Source: Flavobacterium sp. (GTDB lineage: Bacteria; Bacteroidota; Bacteroidia; Flavobacteriales; Flavobacteriaceae). Taken from it: a DNA stretch of 40,732 nucleotides. The DNA lies in assembly GCF_029242675.1 (NCBI RefSeq), contig NZ_JAQWTM010000077.1, positions 1 through 40,732 on the forward strand, in the 5' to 3' direction. The position numbers and the translations under genes were made by a program. Positions 1-9,800 of the stretch are shown here, in pieces; within the stretch, counting starts at the first letter, position 1; each line of letters starts with the position of its first letter. The notes below the pieces were generated by a model. That model was not told the origin of the DNA. It ran no database searches and saw only the letters and a list, made by a program, of their open reading frames with translations.

Positions 1-2
1 AT

Positions 3-2729
3 GTAGTGGTTAGTGATCCAATGGTAGGATTGACGTTCTCGAAAAGCACTTTAGCTTCGTTAGCTGCAGGAACTACGAACTCCACTATTACTGCCAGCTA
101 CACCATAACACAAGCAGATATCGATGCAGGAAAAGTGACCAATAGTGCAGTGGTTTCAGCTAAAGATCCTGCTGGTACTACTTTTTCAGATGTTTCTGGA
201 ACAGCAACTACAAATGATTTACCAACAGTTGTGGCGGTAGATCAGAAGTCTTCAATCGCCCTTGTTAAGACGGCAAGTGTTGATGGAAACGCAGGTTTGG
301 GAGATACGATTACTTACACTTTTGCAATAACGAATACAGGAACAACTACCTTAAATTCTATATCAGTTACTGATCCGATGGTGGGACTAGTGTTAAGTGG
401 TAATGCTATTGCAACTTTGGCTCCAGGCCAAACTAATTTGTCTATATCTGGAACATATACGATCACACAAGATGATGTAAATGCAGGTAAAGTAACCAAT
501 TCAGCTGTCGTTAATGGAAAAAATCCGCAAGGAAATGCCGTTTCAGATGTTTCAGGAACCGCGATTACTAACAATGACCCTACTGAAACTCCAATCGGGC
601 AGAGAGCTACAATCGCTCTAGTTAAAACAGCATCAGTAAGCGGAAGTGGAGCCGTTGGAGATATTATAACATATAGTTTTCAAGTTAAGAATACAGGTAC
701 AACGACCTTAACAGCCATAAGTATTTCTGACGATATGGTAGGTTTAGTATTTTCAGGAAATTCAATTTCTTCATTAGAACCAGGTGAAACTAATGCTACT
801 ATTTCGGCAACATATCAAATTAAGCAAAGCGATATTGATTTAGGCAAAGTGTCTAATTCGGCTTTAGTTAAAGCGAAAGACCCATCGAATAATGATGTTA
901 CAGATATATCAGGTACAACTTTAGGAACCAATGATCCAACTGAAGTAATTCTCAATCAACGACCTTCGATTACATTGGTTAAAAAATCCAATTACCCAAA
1001 TGCTGCACAAAACGCAACAGTTGGGGATAAAATAACCTATACTTTTGAAATTACCAATAATGGAAATGTTACACTAAAAAACATAGTGATAAACGATCCT
1101 AAACTAGAAATTAGTTCGGTAATGGTTGGTTCAGGAACATTACTGCCTTTAGAGATGATTGTAATTGAGAGAGATTATTTTATTACCCAAGCCGATATCG
1201 ATGCAGGTAAAGTAACGAACAGTGCTTTGGTAAAAGAACAAGATCCAAAAGGGAACGATGTAACAGATGTTTCAGGTACGGCAATTACAAACAACACACC
1301 AACCGAAACACCAACCTCGTTTAACCCGAGTATTGCCTTGGTGAAAACAGCTACTGTATCAGGTACAGGAGCAAGAGGCGATGTGATCACCTATACATTT
1401 GCAGTAACCAATACAGGAAATACCACTTTGAGTAATGTAGTGGTTAGTGATCCAATGGTAGGACTAGTGCTAACAGGTAACCCAATTGCGACACTAGCAG
1501 CCGGTGCGACCAACAACAGCATCAAAGGAACCTACACGATTACCCAAGCTGATGTTGATGCAGGCAAAGTAACTAATAGCGCTTTGGTAAAAGCACAAGA
1601 TCCAAAAGGGAATGTTGTAACAGATATTTCAGGTACGGCGATAACAAATAATACAGTTACTGTGGTTGATTTAGGTCCTAAATCGGCAATAAGCATCACG
1701 GCAGATGGTATTTATGTTGATACTGATGGAAATGGTGTTACCAATGTTGGTGATCATGTAAAATATGTCTATGTAGTGACTAACACTGGGAATACAGTTC
1801 TTACCGATGTTAAAATTTTTGATAACAAAGCAATTGTAAATGGTGGACCCATCAGCTCTTTAGCTCCAGGTCAATCCAATAGTACAGCATTTACAGGACT
1901 GTACGCTATTACCTTACAAGATATTGCTGATGCAATTGTTTATAATCTAGCAACTGTTGAAGGAAAAAATCCACTAAACTTAAAGGTAAGTAATACCTCT
2001 ACCGATCCTACACCTTGCACATCCTGCGCAATCAAGCCCGATTGCTTGACCTGTACTATGACACCGCTCGTTCAAAGCCCAAAAATTACTTTGCTCGTGA
2101 GTGCCGAAATCATGAATAAAAACGATAATGGTCAGGTACAAGTTGGTGATAAAATTTTATACACCTTTAATATCACGAATTCGGGAAATACTATGTTATC
2201 CAATATTCGTTTAGAGGATGTTATAACGGGTAAAATCGATCTACCTTATACAGCTCCTCTTCAAATGAAAGAAAATATGATTTTTTCAGTTGCTTACTCC
2301 CTTACTAAAGAGGATATAACTGTTGGAAAAGTTGTAAAACAAGCGAGAGCTTTTGGTACAAGTCCAAAAGGAGTAGAGGTCACTGATTTATCTGATGCGA
2401 CAGTTTTAGTTTTAAGTGGCTGCGATGTTAGGGTTTACAATGCGGTTTCTCCGGATGGGGACGGGAATAATGACTTTTTATTTATTGAAGGATTAGAATG
2501 TTACACAGAGAATACAGTTGAAATATTTGACCGTTGGGGCGTGAAAGTATTTGGTGTTGACGGATATAACAATACCTCCAAAGCATTCCGAGGAATGTCA
2601 GAAGGAAGGGTTACAGTCAATCAATCAAAAGGATTACCTACAGGTACTTACTTTTATGTGGTTAAATATAAAAATGCAGACGGGAATGGAAATAGTACAT
2701 CAGGATATTTGCAATTAATCAACGATTAG
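3..2729 (+). CDS. Giant DUF11/DUF7507-type repeat surface protein with T9SS type B sorting domain (5' truncated by window)
   Basis: The reading frame is open to the left edge of the window, so the true start and signal peptide lie outside; the GTG at 6 in the ORF track is internal. The visible part is a chain of repeats of about 110-120 residues, starting near residues 80, 198, 317, 438, 556 and 691 of the track protein. Each has the pattern 'IALVKTA...GDxITYTFxVTNTGxTTL' followed later by 'AGKVTNSA' and 'VSGTA'. This is the Ig-like repeat seen in long bacterial adhesins. Residues about 806-907 ('SPDGDGNND', 'EIFDRWG') match the gliding-motility-associated C-terminal (CHU_C) domain, a type B T9SS sorting signal, so the protein is probably exported by T9SS and held at the cell surface. 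A short cysteine-rich insert (CTSCAIKPDCLTC, about 670-683) interrupts the last repeats. The next two genes on the same strand are a typical partner pair. Its ligand is unknown. Confidence 0.9.
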   Translation, partial: VVVSDPMVGLTFSKSTLASLAAGTTNSTITASYTITQADIDAGKVTNSAVVSAKDPAGTTFSDVSGTATTNDLPTVVAVDQKSSIALVKTASVDGNAGLGDTITYTFAITNTGTTTLNSISVTDPMVGLVLSGNAIATLAPGQTNLSISGTYTITQDDVNAGKVTNSAVVNGKNPQGNAVSDVSGTAITNNDPTETPIGQRATIALVKTASVSGSGAVGDIITYSFQVKNTGTTTLTAISISDDMVGLVFSGNSISSLEPGETNATISATYQIKQSDIDLGKVSNSALVKAKDPSNNDVTDISGTTLGTNDPTEVILNQRPSITLVKKSNYPNAAQNATVGDKITYTFEITNNGNVTLKNIVINDPKLEISSVMVGSGTLLPLEMIVIERDYFITQADIDAGKVTNSALVKEQDPKGNDVTDVSGTAITNNTPTETPTSFNPSIALVKTATVSGTGARGDVITYTFAVTNTGNTTLSNVVVSDPMVGLVLTGNPIATLAAGATNNSIKGTYTITQADVDAGKVTNSALVKAQDPKGNVVTDISGTAITNNTVTVVDLGPKSAISITADGIYVDTDGNGVTNVGDHVKYVYVVTNTGNTVLTDVKIFDNKAIVNGGPISSLAPGQSNSTAFTGLYAITLQDIADAIVYNLATVEGKNPLNLKVSNTSTDPTPCTSCAIKPDCLTCTMTPLVQSPKITLLVSAEIMNKNDNGQVQVGDKILYTFNITNSGNTMLSNIRLEDVITGKIDLPYTAPLQMKENMIFSVAYSLTKEDITVGKVVKQARAFGTSPKGVEVTDLSDATVLVLSGCDVRVYNAVSPDGDGNNDFLFIEGLECYTENTVEIFDRWGVKVFGVDGYNNTSKAFRGMSEGRVTVNQSKGLPTGTYFYVVKYKNADGNGNSTSGYLQLIND

Positions 2730-2786
2730 AAAACAGATTAGAAAGCAAATTAGCGATCTATTTTAGTAAAATTTAAAGTTAATAGT

Positions 2787-3698
2787 ATGAAAACAACTCC
2801 AATAGTAATACTGCTGTTATTCGTAATGCTGTCATCATTTGCTCAGCAAGACTCTCAATATACTCACTATATGTATAATACCATCAATATTAATCCAGCG
2901 TATGCTGGTAGTAGAGGTGTCACTAGCATTTTTGGTCTTCATCGTACCCAGTGGGTTGGTCTAAACGGAGCACCAACGACCAATGCCTTTTCGATTAATA
3001 CACCTATCGAAAATTCACAAATTGGACTCGGCTTATCATTTGTAAACGACAAAATTGGCGCTTCGGATCAGAATAATATATCAATTGACATGTCCTATAC
3101 CATCATCATGTCAAGGGACTTTGATTTATCTTTTGGAATTAAAGCTTCGGGAGATTTATTAAATGTTGATTATACCAAGTTAGATCGGTACAATCTGAAT
3201 GACCCGAAATTTCAAAATAATATCGACAATGCTTTTACTCCCAATATTGGAGCTGGAATCTATTTGCATTCAGATCGAATGTATGCAGGTATTTCTGTTC
3301 CTAATTTCCTCACGAATAAGCATTTTGATGATAATTCATCAGCTGCCATAGCTGAAAGATTGCATTATTATCTAATTGGAGGTTATGTTTTTGATTTAGG
3401 CCCAAATTTAAAATTAAAACCAAGCTTCTTAACTAAAATGGTGGCTGGTGCTCCATTACAAGTGGATGTGTCCACTAATCTCTTGATTCAAGAAAAATTT
3501 ACTATCGGACTATCGTGGCGTTGGAGTGCAGCAGCAACTGCTATGGCTGGAATTCAGATTACAAACGGGATGTTTGTTGGCTACAGCTATGACTTCGAAA
3601 CCTCTAACTTGTCAAATTACAATTCAGGTTCCCACGAAGTCTTTTTGCGTTTTGATTTATTTAATAAAAAACAAATCGTAACACCACGATTTTTCTAA
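2787..3698 (+). CDS. PorP/SprF family type IX secretion-associated outer membrane protein
   Basis: The 303-residue protein has a signal peptide (MKTTPIVILLLFVMLSSFAQQ) and then the family hallmark 'QYTHYMYNTININPAYAGS' near residue 25. The rest is consistent with a small outer-membrane beta-barrel, with alternating aromatic and glycine segments and a C-terminal 'FLRFDLF' strand. PorP/SprF proteins are known to work with T9SS; SprF of F. johnsoniae is needed for export of the adhesin SprB. The gene lies 57 bp after the adhesin and 10 bp before the OmpA/PD40 gene, so the three probably form one operon and this protein probably serves the upstream adhesin. Many paralogues exist per genome, so I give no specific symbol. 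Confidence 0.92.
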   Translation: MKTTPIVILLLFVMLSSFAQQDSQYTHYMYNTININPAYAGSRGVTSIFGLHRTQWVGLNGAPTTNAFSINTPIENSQIGLGLSFVNDKIGASDQNNISIDMSYTIIMSRDFDLSFGIKASGDLLNVDYTKLDRYNLNDPKFQNNIDNAFTPNIGAGIYLHSDRMYAGISVPNFLTNKHFDDNSSAAIAERLHYYLIGGYVFDLGPNLKLKPSFLTKMVAGAPLQVDVSTNLLIQEKFTIGLSWRWSAAATAMAGIQITNGMFVGYSYDFETSNLSNYNSGSHEVFLRFDLFNKKQIVTPRFF

Positions 3699-3708
3699 AT
3701 TAGTGATT

Positions 3709-5646
3709 ATGAAAAAGTATTATATAGTAGTTCTAATAAGCATTTGTCATATACAGATTCAAGCTCAAACAGAACCTAAAAGAGAAAAAGAGTTTGATAG
3801 ATTTGCCTATATTGATGTAATCAATACCTATCAGCGTTTATTTGACAAAGGGGTAAAATCTCCAACCACCTTGCTAAAATTAGCCAATGCCTATTATTAT
3901 AACGGTAAATTGGATAGTGCAGCAAAATATTACAAGGAATTATTTGCAAGCACCTCAGACATCAGTCCGGAATGCTACTATCGTTTTTCTCAAAGTTTAA
4001 AAGCAATCAATGAATATGAGGAAGCAGATAAAATGCTCCTAAAGTTCAATCAAGAGAATGGAAATGATAGAAGAGCAAAGTTAGCAGCTAGTCAAAGAGA
4101 TTATCTCTCCATAATTAAACAAAATTCAGGAAGATATACAATTAAGAATGCACCAATTAATTCCCGATTTTCTGATTATGGTAGCTCATATTATAACGGA
4201 AATTTGGTTTTCGCATCTAGTAGATACGTTGGTAACAGTTTAAAAAATAGGGACCCTTGGACAGGGGAAGGATTTACTAACTTATACCTGTCAAAAATTA
4301 ATGATGATGATCAATTATCTAAAGTTTCACAGCTTTCAAAAGACCTTAATTCTAAGTTTCACGAATCGACACCAGCATTCACTAAAGATGGCAAAACAGT
4401 CTATTTTACCCGAAACAATTACAATAAAGGTAAAAGAGGGATGGATAATGATCGAACCACATTACTTAAGATTTACAGAGCTAACTTTAGCAATGGCTCT
4501 TGGCATAATGTAGTTGAATTACCGTTTAACAGCGATAACTATAGCGTGGCCCATCCTTGTCTTAGTGCCGATGAAAAAACATTATATTTCGCCTCCAATA
4601 TGCCGGGAACTCTCGGTCAGTCGGATCTTTTTAAAGTAGCGATTAATGGTTATGATAGCTATGGAAAACCGGAAAACCTTGGTAAAGAGATTAATACGGA
4701 AGGCAGGGAAACTTTTCCATATATCACGGATAAAAATGAATTGTATTTTGCTTCAGATGGGCATCCTGGTCTTGGCGGAATGGACGTTTTTGTTTCTAAA
4801 CCTAATCTAAATGGTTCTTATACCGAGGTCGTTAATGTAGGAGAACCAATCAACAGCTCTAAAGATGATTTTGCCTTTTTAATTGATACTAAAAGCAAGA
4901 CAGGCTTTGTAACTTCCAATCGAGAAGGTGGAAAGGGAGGAGATGATATTTATCAAATAAGAGAGAAAATGGAAATACAAAGTCCATGTGAGCAGTTTTT
5001 ATCGGGAGTAATACTGGATGAGCAAACACAACAAGCTGTTCCGGCTGTAAAAGTTGTTTTGTATGACAGCAATTACAAACTTATTCAATCATCTCAATCA
5101 AATAGTAGAGGTGAATTTAATGTTGGGAAGGTAGATTGTGGAGCAAAATATTATATCCGATGTGAGAAAGAATCATATGATTCTGAAGAGGTAACATCTG
5201 AAGTTATGTCAACAAGTGGGAACACGTTCATCACGGTATTTTTAGAGCCTACTATTAAAAAATTAGCTATAGGAGATGATATTGCCAAGGGATTGGGACT
5301 TAAAAGAATCTATTTCGATCTTTACCAATACAATATTCGACCGGATGCAGCCCTTGAGTTAGCTAAAGTATACGAGGTAATGATACAAAATCCAAAAATT
5401 AAAATTGAGATTAGATCACATACTGATAGTAGGCAAGACGATATGAGCAATATCGTGCTTTCGCAAAGACGAGCAGACTCTACCAAAGATTGGTTGGTGG
5501 CAAACGGCATAGATAAATCAAGATTAACTACAAGGGGATTTGGCGAAACACAATTATTAAATAGATGTGCTGATAATGTCCCTTGTACTGAGGAAGAGCA
5601 TCAAGCCAATAGGCGTAGTGAATTTATCATCACTTCCATAGATTAA
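3709..5646 (+). CDS. OmpA family protein with PD40 repeats and carboxypeptidase-regulatory-like domain
   Basis: I chose the ATG at 3709 rather than the GTG at 3703 in the track because it directly begins a signal peptide (MKKYYIVVLISICHIQIQAQ). Domains in order: TPR-like helices (about 30-130), a PD40/WD40-like beta-propeller region (about 150-415, with 'FTKDGKTVYFTRN' and 'LSADEKTLYFASN' blades), a carboxypeptidase-regulatory-like Ig fold (about 430-520), and a C-terminal OmpA peptidoglycan-binding domain (about 525-645). The OmpA domain keeps 'HTDSR', 'LSQRRADS' and 'ANRRSEF'. The protein likely sits in the periplasm or outer membrane and ties the adhesin/PorP machinery to peptidoglycan. 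The same architecture commonly follows PorP/SprF genes in Flavobacterium. It is the last gene of the cassette and is followed by a strong hairpin. Confidence 0.92.
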   Translation: MKKYYIVVLISICHIQIQAQTEPKREKEFDRFAYIDVINTYQRLFDKGVKSPTTLLKLANAYYYNGKLDSAAKYYKELFASTSDISPECYYRFSQSLKAINEYEEADKMLLKFNQENGNDRRAKLAASQRDYLSIIKQNSGRYTIKNAPINSRFSDYGSSYYNGNLVFASSRYVGNSLKNRDPWTGEGFTNLYLSKINDDDQLSKVSQLSKDLNSKFHESTPAFTKDGKTVYFTRNNYNKGKRGMDNDRTTLLKIYRANFSNGSWHNVVELPFNSDNYSVAHPCLSADEKTLYFASNMPGTLGQSDLFKVAINGYDSYGKPENLGKEINTEGRETFPYITDKNELYFASDGHPGLGGMDVFVSKPNLNGSYTEVVNVGEPINSSKDDFAFLIDTKSKTGFVTSNREGGKGGDDIYQIREKMEIQSPCEQFLSGVILDEQTQQAVPAVKVVLYDSNYKLIQSSQSNSRGEFNVGKVDCGAKYYIRCEKESYDSEEVTSEVMSTSGNTFITVFLEPTIKKLAIGDDIAKGLGLKRIYFDLYQYNIRPDAALELAKVYEVMIQNPKIKIEIRSHTDSRQDDMSNIVLSQRRADSTKDWLVANGIDKSRLTTRGFGETQLLNRCADNVPCTEEEHQANRRSEFIITSID

Positions 5647-5662
5647 TGTTGTTATTTGGGAG

Positions 5663-5702
5663 AAAGCACAAAAACCTACTTTATAGGTAGGTTTTGTGCT
5701 TT
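5663..5702. terminator. Bidirectional rho-independent terminator
   Basis: A long stem (AAAGCACAAAA-CCTAC / GTAGG-TTTTGTGCTTT with a short TTTATAG-like loop) lies 16 bp after the OmpA gene. It is nearly symmetric with A/T-rich flanks on both sides, so it can end transcription of both the OmpA gene and the convergent glycosyltransferase gene. Confidence 0.8.
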
Positions 5703-5726
5703 ATAGTTTAAAATAAAAGAGAGGTT

Positions 5727-6791
5727 TTATTCGAATAGTTCAAATAGTTCCTTCCAGTTTATGCTTGTTTTTTGACTAGTTATCGTTTTGTAATTAACAG
5801 TTCTATTGAGGTCAGAGATTTTAAATTCCTCTTGCAATGAGAAAGGTGCTATGCCTTCTTTTTGTAGTTTTTCAGCAAGATAAAGCTGTTCATATTGTCC
5901 TGGAGTCGGTATAAAAAAAGCTTTTTTCTCCAATTGCGCTAAGTCCATTATGGTCGTATAACCGGAGCGGCACAGTACTAATGCACTTTCATTAAATGCT
6001 TGTTCTAGTTGTTTGCTATTCATGTAATTGTAATACGTAATCTTGCCTAGTTGCTTTTTTTTCTGTTCTTTTTCGATAATTCCTCGTATGAATATCACGT
6101 TCTGAGAGTAAGTATCTAGTTCGGTTTTTAATCGCTCTTCCAGCAAAGTTCGTTGTGGCTCTGGCCCCGATAGGATAATCATCAAGTCATACGCAATAGT
6201 AACCTCTTTTTTGTGCATGCGGCTCAAAGGCCCGATGTATTTTAAATTTAATTTCTTTCTCTTACAATGACTTAATTCGCCCGCTAAATTAGGCGTTCCT
6301 TCAAAGTCTGGAATCCAGCAGCTATTAAATTTATTGATGATGTATTGGTGCATTTTGCTTGTGAGCCAAGTGGTGTTTCCTGTCATAACATTCAACTGAT
6401 GCGTGATAAAAACAGAAGGCACTTTTTTACTAATAACACCAAGTCTGTTGTCAGAAATGATGGCATCAATATCGTGATCGACAATCCACTGCTGAACCAT
6501 TTTTTTCTCCCTTACGATAGCGCGGATCATTTTAGGCAAACTTTTTAAAAGCTTCCACTTAAAATGCTTGCCATTTTTAGCATATTCAATTTGGTATGAA
6601 GGCAAAGCTAATGCTTTGATATACGGAAACTCTTTTCGAAGTAAGTCTAATGCGATTCCATCTGAGGCGATGATGGGAATGTAATTATTTTCTTGTAAAG
6701 CTCTTATTATTGGAATGCATCGTGTTGCGTGACCAAGTCCCCAATTCAAGGGAGCTATTAAAATATTTTTGGGGCTTTGGTTCGAATTCAT
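5727..6791 (-). CDS. MurG-like (GT28-type) glycosyltransferase
   Basis: The protein begins at the internal ATG at 6791 (MNSNQSPKNILIAPLNWGLG), which puts the first beta strand close to the N-terminus as in the family; the track start at 6818 adds nine unlikely residues. The N-terminal domain has the nucleotide-sugar transferase glycine loop 'NWGLGHATRC'. The C-terminal half has the GT-B donor-site pattern 'LCRSGYTTIMDLA' followed by 'IPTPGQYEQ', as in MurG and related UDP-GlcNAc transferases. The length (354 residues) fits. There is no signal peptide, so it is cytoplasmic or membrane-peripheral. True MurG lies in the mur/fts cluster, which is absent here, so this is a paralogue, probably for a glycolipid or surface glycan. 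The acceptor is unknown. It may be co-transcribed with the large outer-membrane gene upstream on the same strand (about 85 bp gap). Confidence 0.8.
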   Translation of the reverse strand: MNSNQSPKNILIAPLNWGLGHATRCIPIIRALQENNYIPIIASDGIALDLLRKEFPYIKALALPSYQIEYAKNGKHFKWKLLKSLPKMIRAIVREKKMVQQWIVDHDIDAIISDNRLGVISKKVPSVFITHQLNVMTGNTTWLTSKMHQYIINKFNSCWIPDFEGTPNLAGELSHCKRKKLNLKYIGPLSRMHKKEVTIAYDLMIILSGPEPQRTLLEERLKTELDTYSQNVIFIRGIIEKEQKKKQLGKITYYNYMNSKQLEQAFNESALVLCRSGYTTIMDLAQLEKKAFFIPTPGQYEQLYLAEKLQKEGIAPFSLQEEFKISDLNRTVNYKTITSQKTSINWKELFELFE

Positions 6792-6875
6792 TGTTTTATC
6801 TACCGTTTGAATAAGCAAGATACATAAAGTGTTTTCAGCTACTTAAAGATCGATATTATCAAACTATTAATTTAT

Positions 6876-9800
6876 TTAAAAGTAGGCTCTAAGTTGAATG
6901 TTTCCGGTGTGAATCGTTTGCGATAATTCACCTTTTCGACCCTGATAATTGAGGTTGATGTCCATGAATTGGGTGATGTTTTTTTGCAAAAGCAATCTCC
7001 ATGTTAAATTTTGCCCTTGCTGCAGTCCTTCAAGCATTTGAAAGCCTACTGAGGAAAACGGATCGCCATTAAATTTGTTTTGATAAAAAGAGATTTCTCC
7101 ATTTACCGTTATTTTTTTCTCCCCTGCATAGGAAAAGGAGGTGCCAAATCTGTTTTGAGATAGTGTTTCGGCGCTCCCTGTTTTGTTTTCTTTATTTTGT
7201 AGTTCATAAAACAAATCCCAGCTTGTACTTTTTGAAAATAAGTAACTAATCTTTGGCGCGATTTGATAACCTGAGATTGAATAGTTTTTTTCTGGGTAAT
7301 TTTCAGAGCTAATGGCGGTTTGAATCGTTTTGGTCAAAAATCCAAAAAGCCAACTTTTTTGATACAAATGCGCGTATTGCAACTGATGTGAATTGTTTTT
7401 AGATTCTTGCGAACCTACCGATAGTAAGCTTTTTACTTGGTTTTGAATGTAAGTGTAGGTTACCGAATGGGATTGTTTGCCGCGGTTGTAAAACAGACTG
7501 TTTCTAAAACTTGAGGTTAGTCCTAAAACATCAGTTTGCGAGGGACTAAACGGATTCAGTTCAAAATTACTTCCGTCGTTCTTGGTTTTTCTATCGATTA
7601 AGTAAGCGGTTTGATTGTAGAAATAAGATAACAACTTTCTTAATCCGATTTCATTTTGCCATTGAACAGGATTTAAAATTATCGACTGCGAAAATTTAGT
7701 TTGATGTGTTTTTACAAAAATCCGATTGGGCAAAAATACCCTAATGTATTTCGCTTGATCAATAAATGGAGCTATTTCAAATTCTTGCAATTCTTGAATA
7801 CCATTGTTGTTGTAGTCATTCCAAGTATACACACCTTGGCCTATTGGCACTTCTAGATAGGTGAATTCTTGCTGCGCAATTGATCCTGAATTGGTTTCGT
7901 AAGCACTGTTACTTTGTACCAATTGATTAAAAAAGCGGTCATTATATAGTATTCTTGAGTTTAAAGAGGGTTCTTTTCTTTTAGTTCTGTTTTCAAAATC
8001 CAATACCCTGTAATTGGCATAGACCGATAGATCACTTTTATCTGTTTGTATTAACTTTGATTTTAAATAAAAGGTTTGCGATTGGTTTACCCTTTGTAGT
8101 TGCCCGTTTTGGATACTGTCATTTGTACGTTTTAATAGTCCTACTTCCATATACACTCGCGTGCTGTCTCCACGCCCAATTGCGAGCCCATATTCCGAAA
8201 ATCGTTGGCTAATATCCAGCAATTGGTTGGTGCTTTTACTTTTTTTCTGATTGTCCTCTATTCTTTGACTTGTGCTAATCCAGTTGCTGTTAAAATTATA
8301 TTTTACTTGCGCTTGGTTTCTAATAAAAGTCGAACTATCGACTGGATCACTGCTGCTTAAGTAACTACCTTGATTAGCGACAGTCCAATTTTTAGTGGTG
8401 AACTTACCGTTTATGACATGTCGGTTTCCTGAAAAGGAATCAGTAAAATCTAATTTCTCAAATTGATAGGCTATGAGTCCGCGATTTGTATTAGTTGACT
8501 TGGGATTCATTTGTAAAACTAGTCCTGTTGTCAATAAACTTTGATTTCCAGTTACTATCGTATTTAAATTCCAATCCCGGTCAAACTCAATATTAAAAAT
8601 CCGCTCTACAGACCTAAAGGACTGCTGTATAAATTGATAGTTAGTGATGGCGTCTAGGTTCCAACTTTTGGTAAACAAGCGTTGTTTTGCATTTAATTTT
8701 GCACTAACACCGGTATTGTTGGCGTCATCAAGTGTCGAAAATAAGTTTTTGTCGTTGTTACTTGCCGCAATTTCTAGGTCAACCACCGTTTTATCTGTGG
8801 AGGCATACTTACCCATAAAAGTGGCGATTTGAATTTTATCAGGAGCAATGAGTTGAATAATGGGAGCGAAACTTCCTTGCGGAATTCCATTTATTGGAGG
8901 AACATACTCATAGATTCGTGTAATACTGTTTTCGTTTTTAATCCTGTAATCTCCCTTGTTAGTGCCTACCGCGGTGAAACGAACATTGAACAATTCAGCT
9001 TGCGGATTATTAGTGTATTCAAAAAAGGTAATTCCGTTGAGTTGCACTTTTTGATACAAGATTTTATTATCAGAATAACTGTCGCTAAAAGCAGAAGGTG
9101 CTATCATTAAACTAGTGTCGTCACCAGCATTAGCTAAGATTAAAGCTTGGTCAGTCGAAAGATTTTGCTGAAGCGGTTGGTTTTTGATATCATTTTCCGA
9201 ATAAACGTAACTGCCAAATTTCCATTTTTTATTCTCATGAGTTACGCCTGCATAGGTTACAAACCGACTATAGTTGCGATCAGTGTATTGATATTCAATT
9301 GCAATTCGCATTTCGGATGTTATAGTAAAAAGTGGTGTAAACACAATTTCGCCTGCATTATAGTCAATTGTGTAGTCGTTGTTTTCGCCCCTTTTTAATA
9401 AATTACCGTTAACGTAAACTCGCTCCGAGCCCGAGATTACAAGAACATACAACTCACCATTTTGACCTTTTAATTTATAAGGACCTTGATTGCCTTCGAC
9501 TCCAGTAAAACTACTTTTTGCATATTGTCCGCGCACCAAGGCTGCTGAGGTAAAAACATTCGTTTTATTATCAGTTGTTCCAAAATCGAATGAGGTGCTA
9601 ATACCTTGCACTTTTTTGCTAAAGTTGAGGAATTTGGAGTTTCGGTTTTCTAAAAAGAGATCACCGCCGCGAATGTTCCAGCGATCACTAAATAGTTCCA
9701 TGAAAATATTGTCAAACTGATCTAGTTTTTGCGAATAACCTCCATCTTGAAGCGGAATATTACTATCCTGTAAAGAAGCCCGAATGCTAACCTTATCCGA

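Noticed and set aside
3703-3708. GTG start of the OmpA gene in the track
   Set aside because: The ATG at 3709 begins the signal peptide directly and is preferred.
8644-9720. Several plus-strand ORFs opposite the 1142-aa gene
   Set aside because: They lie antisense inside a long, coherent outer-membrane protein gene, so they are shadows.
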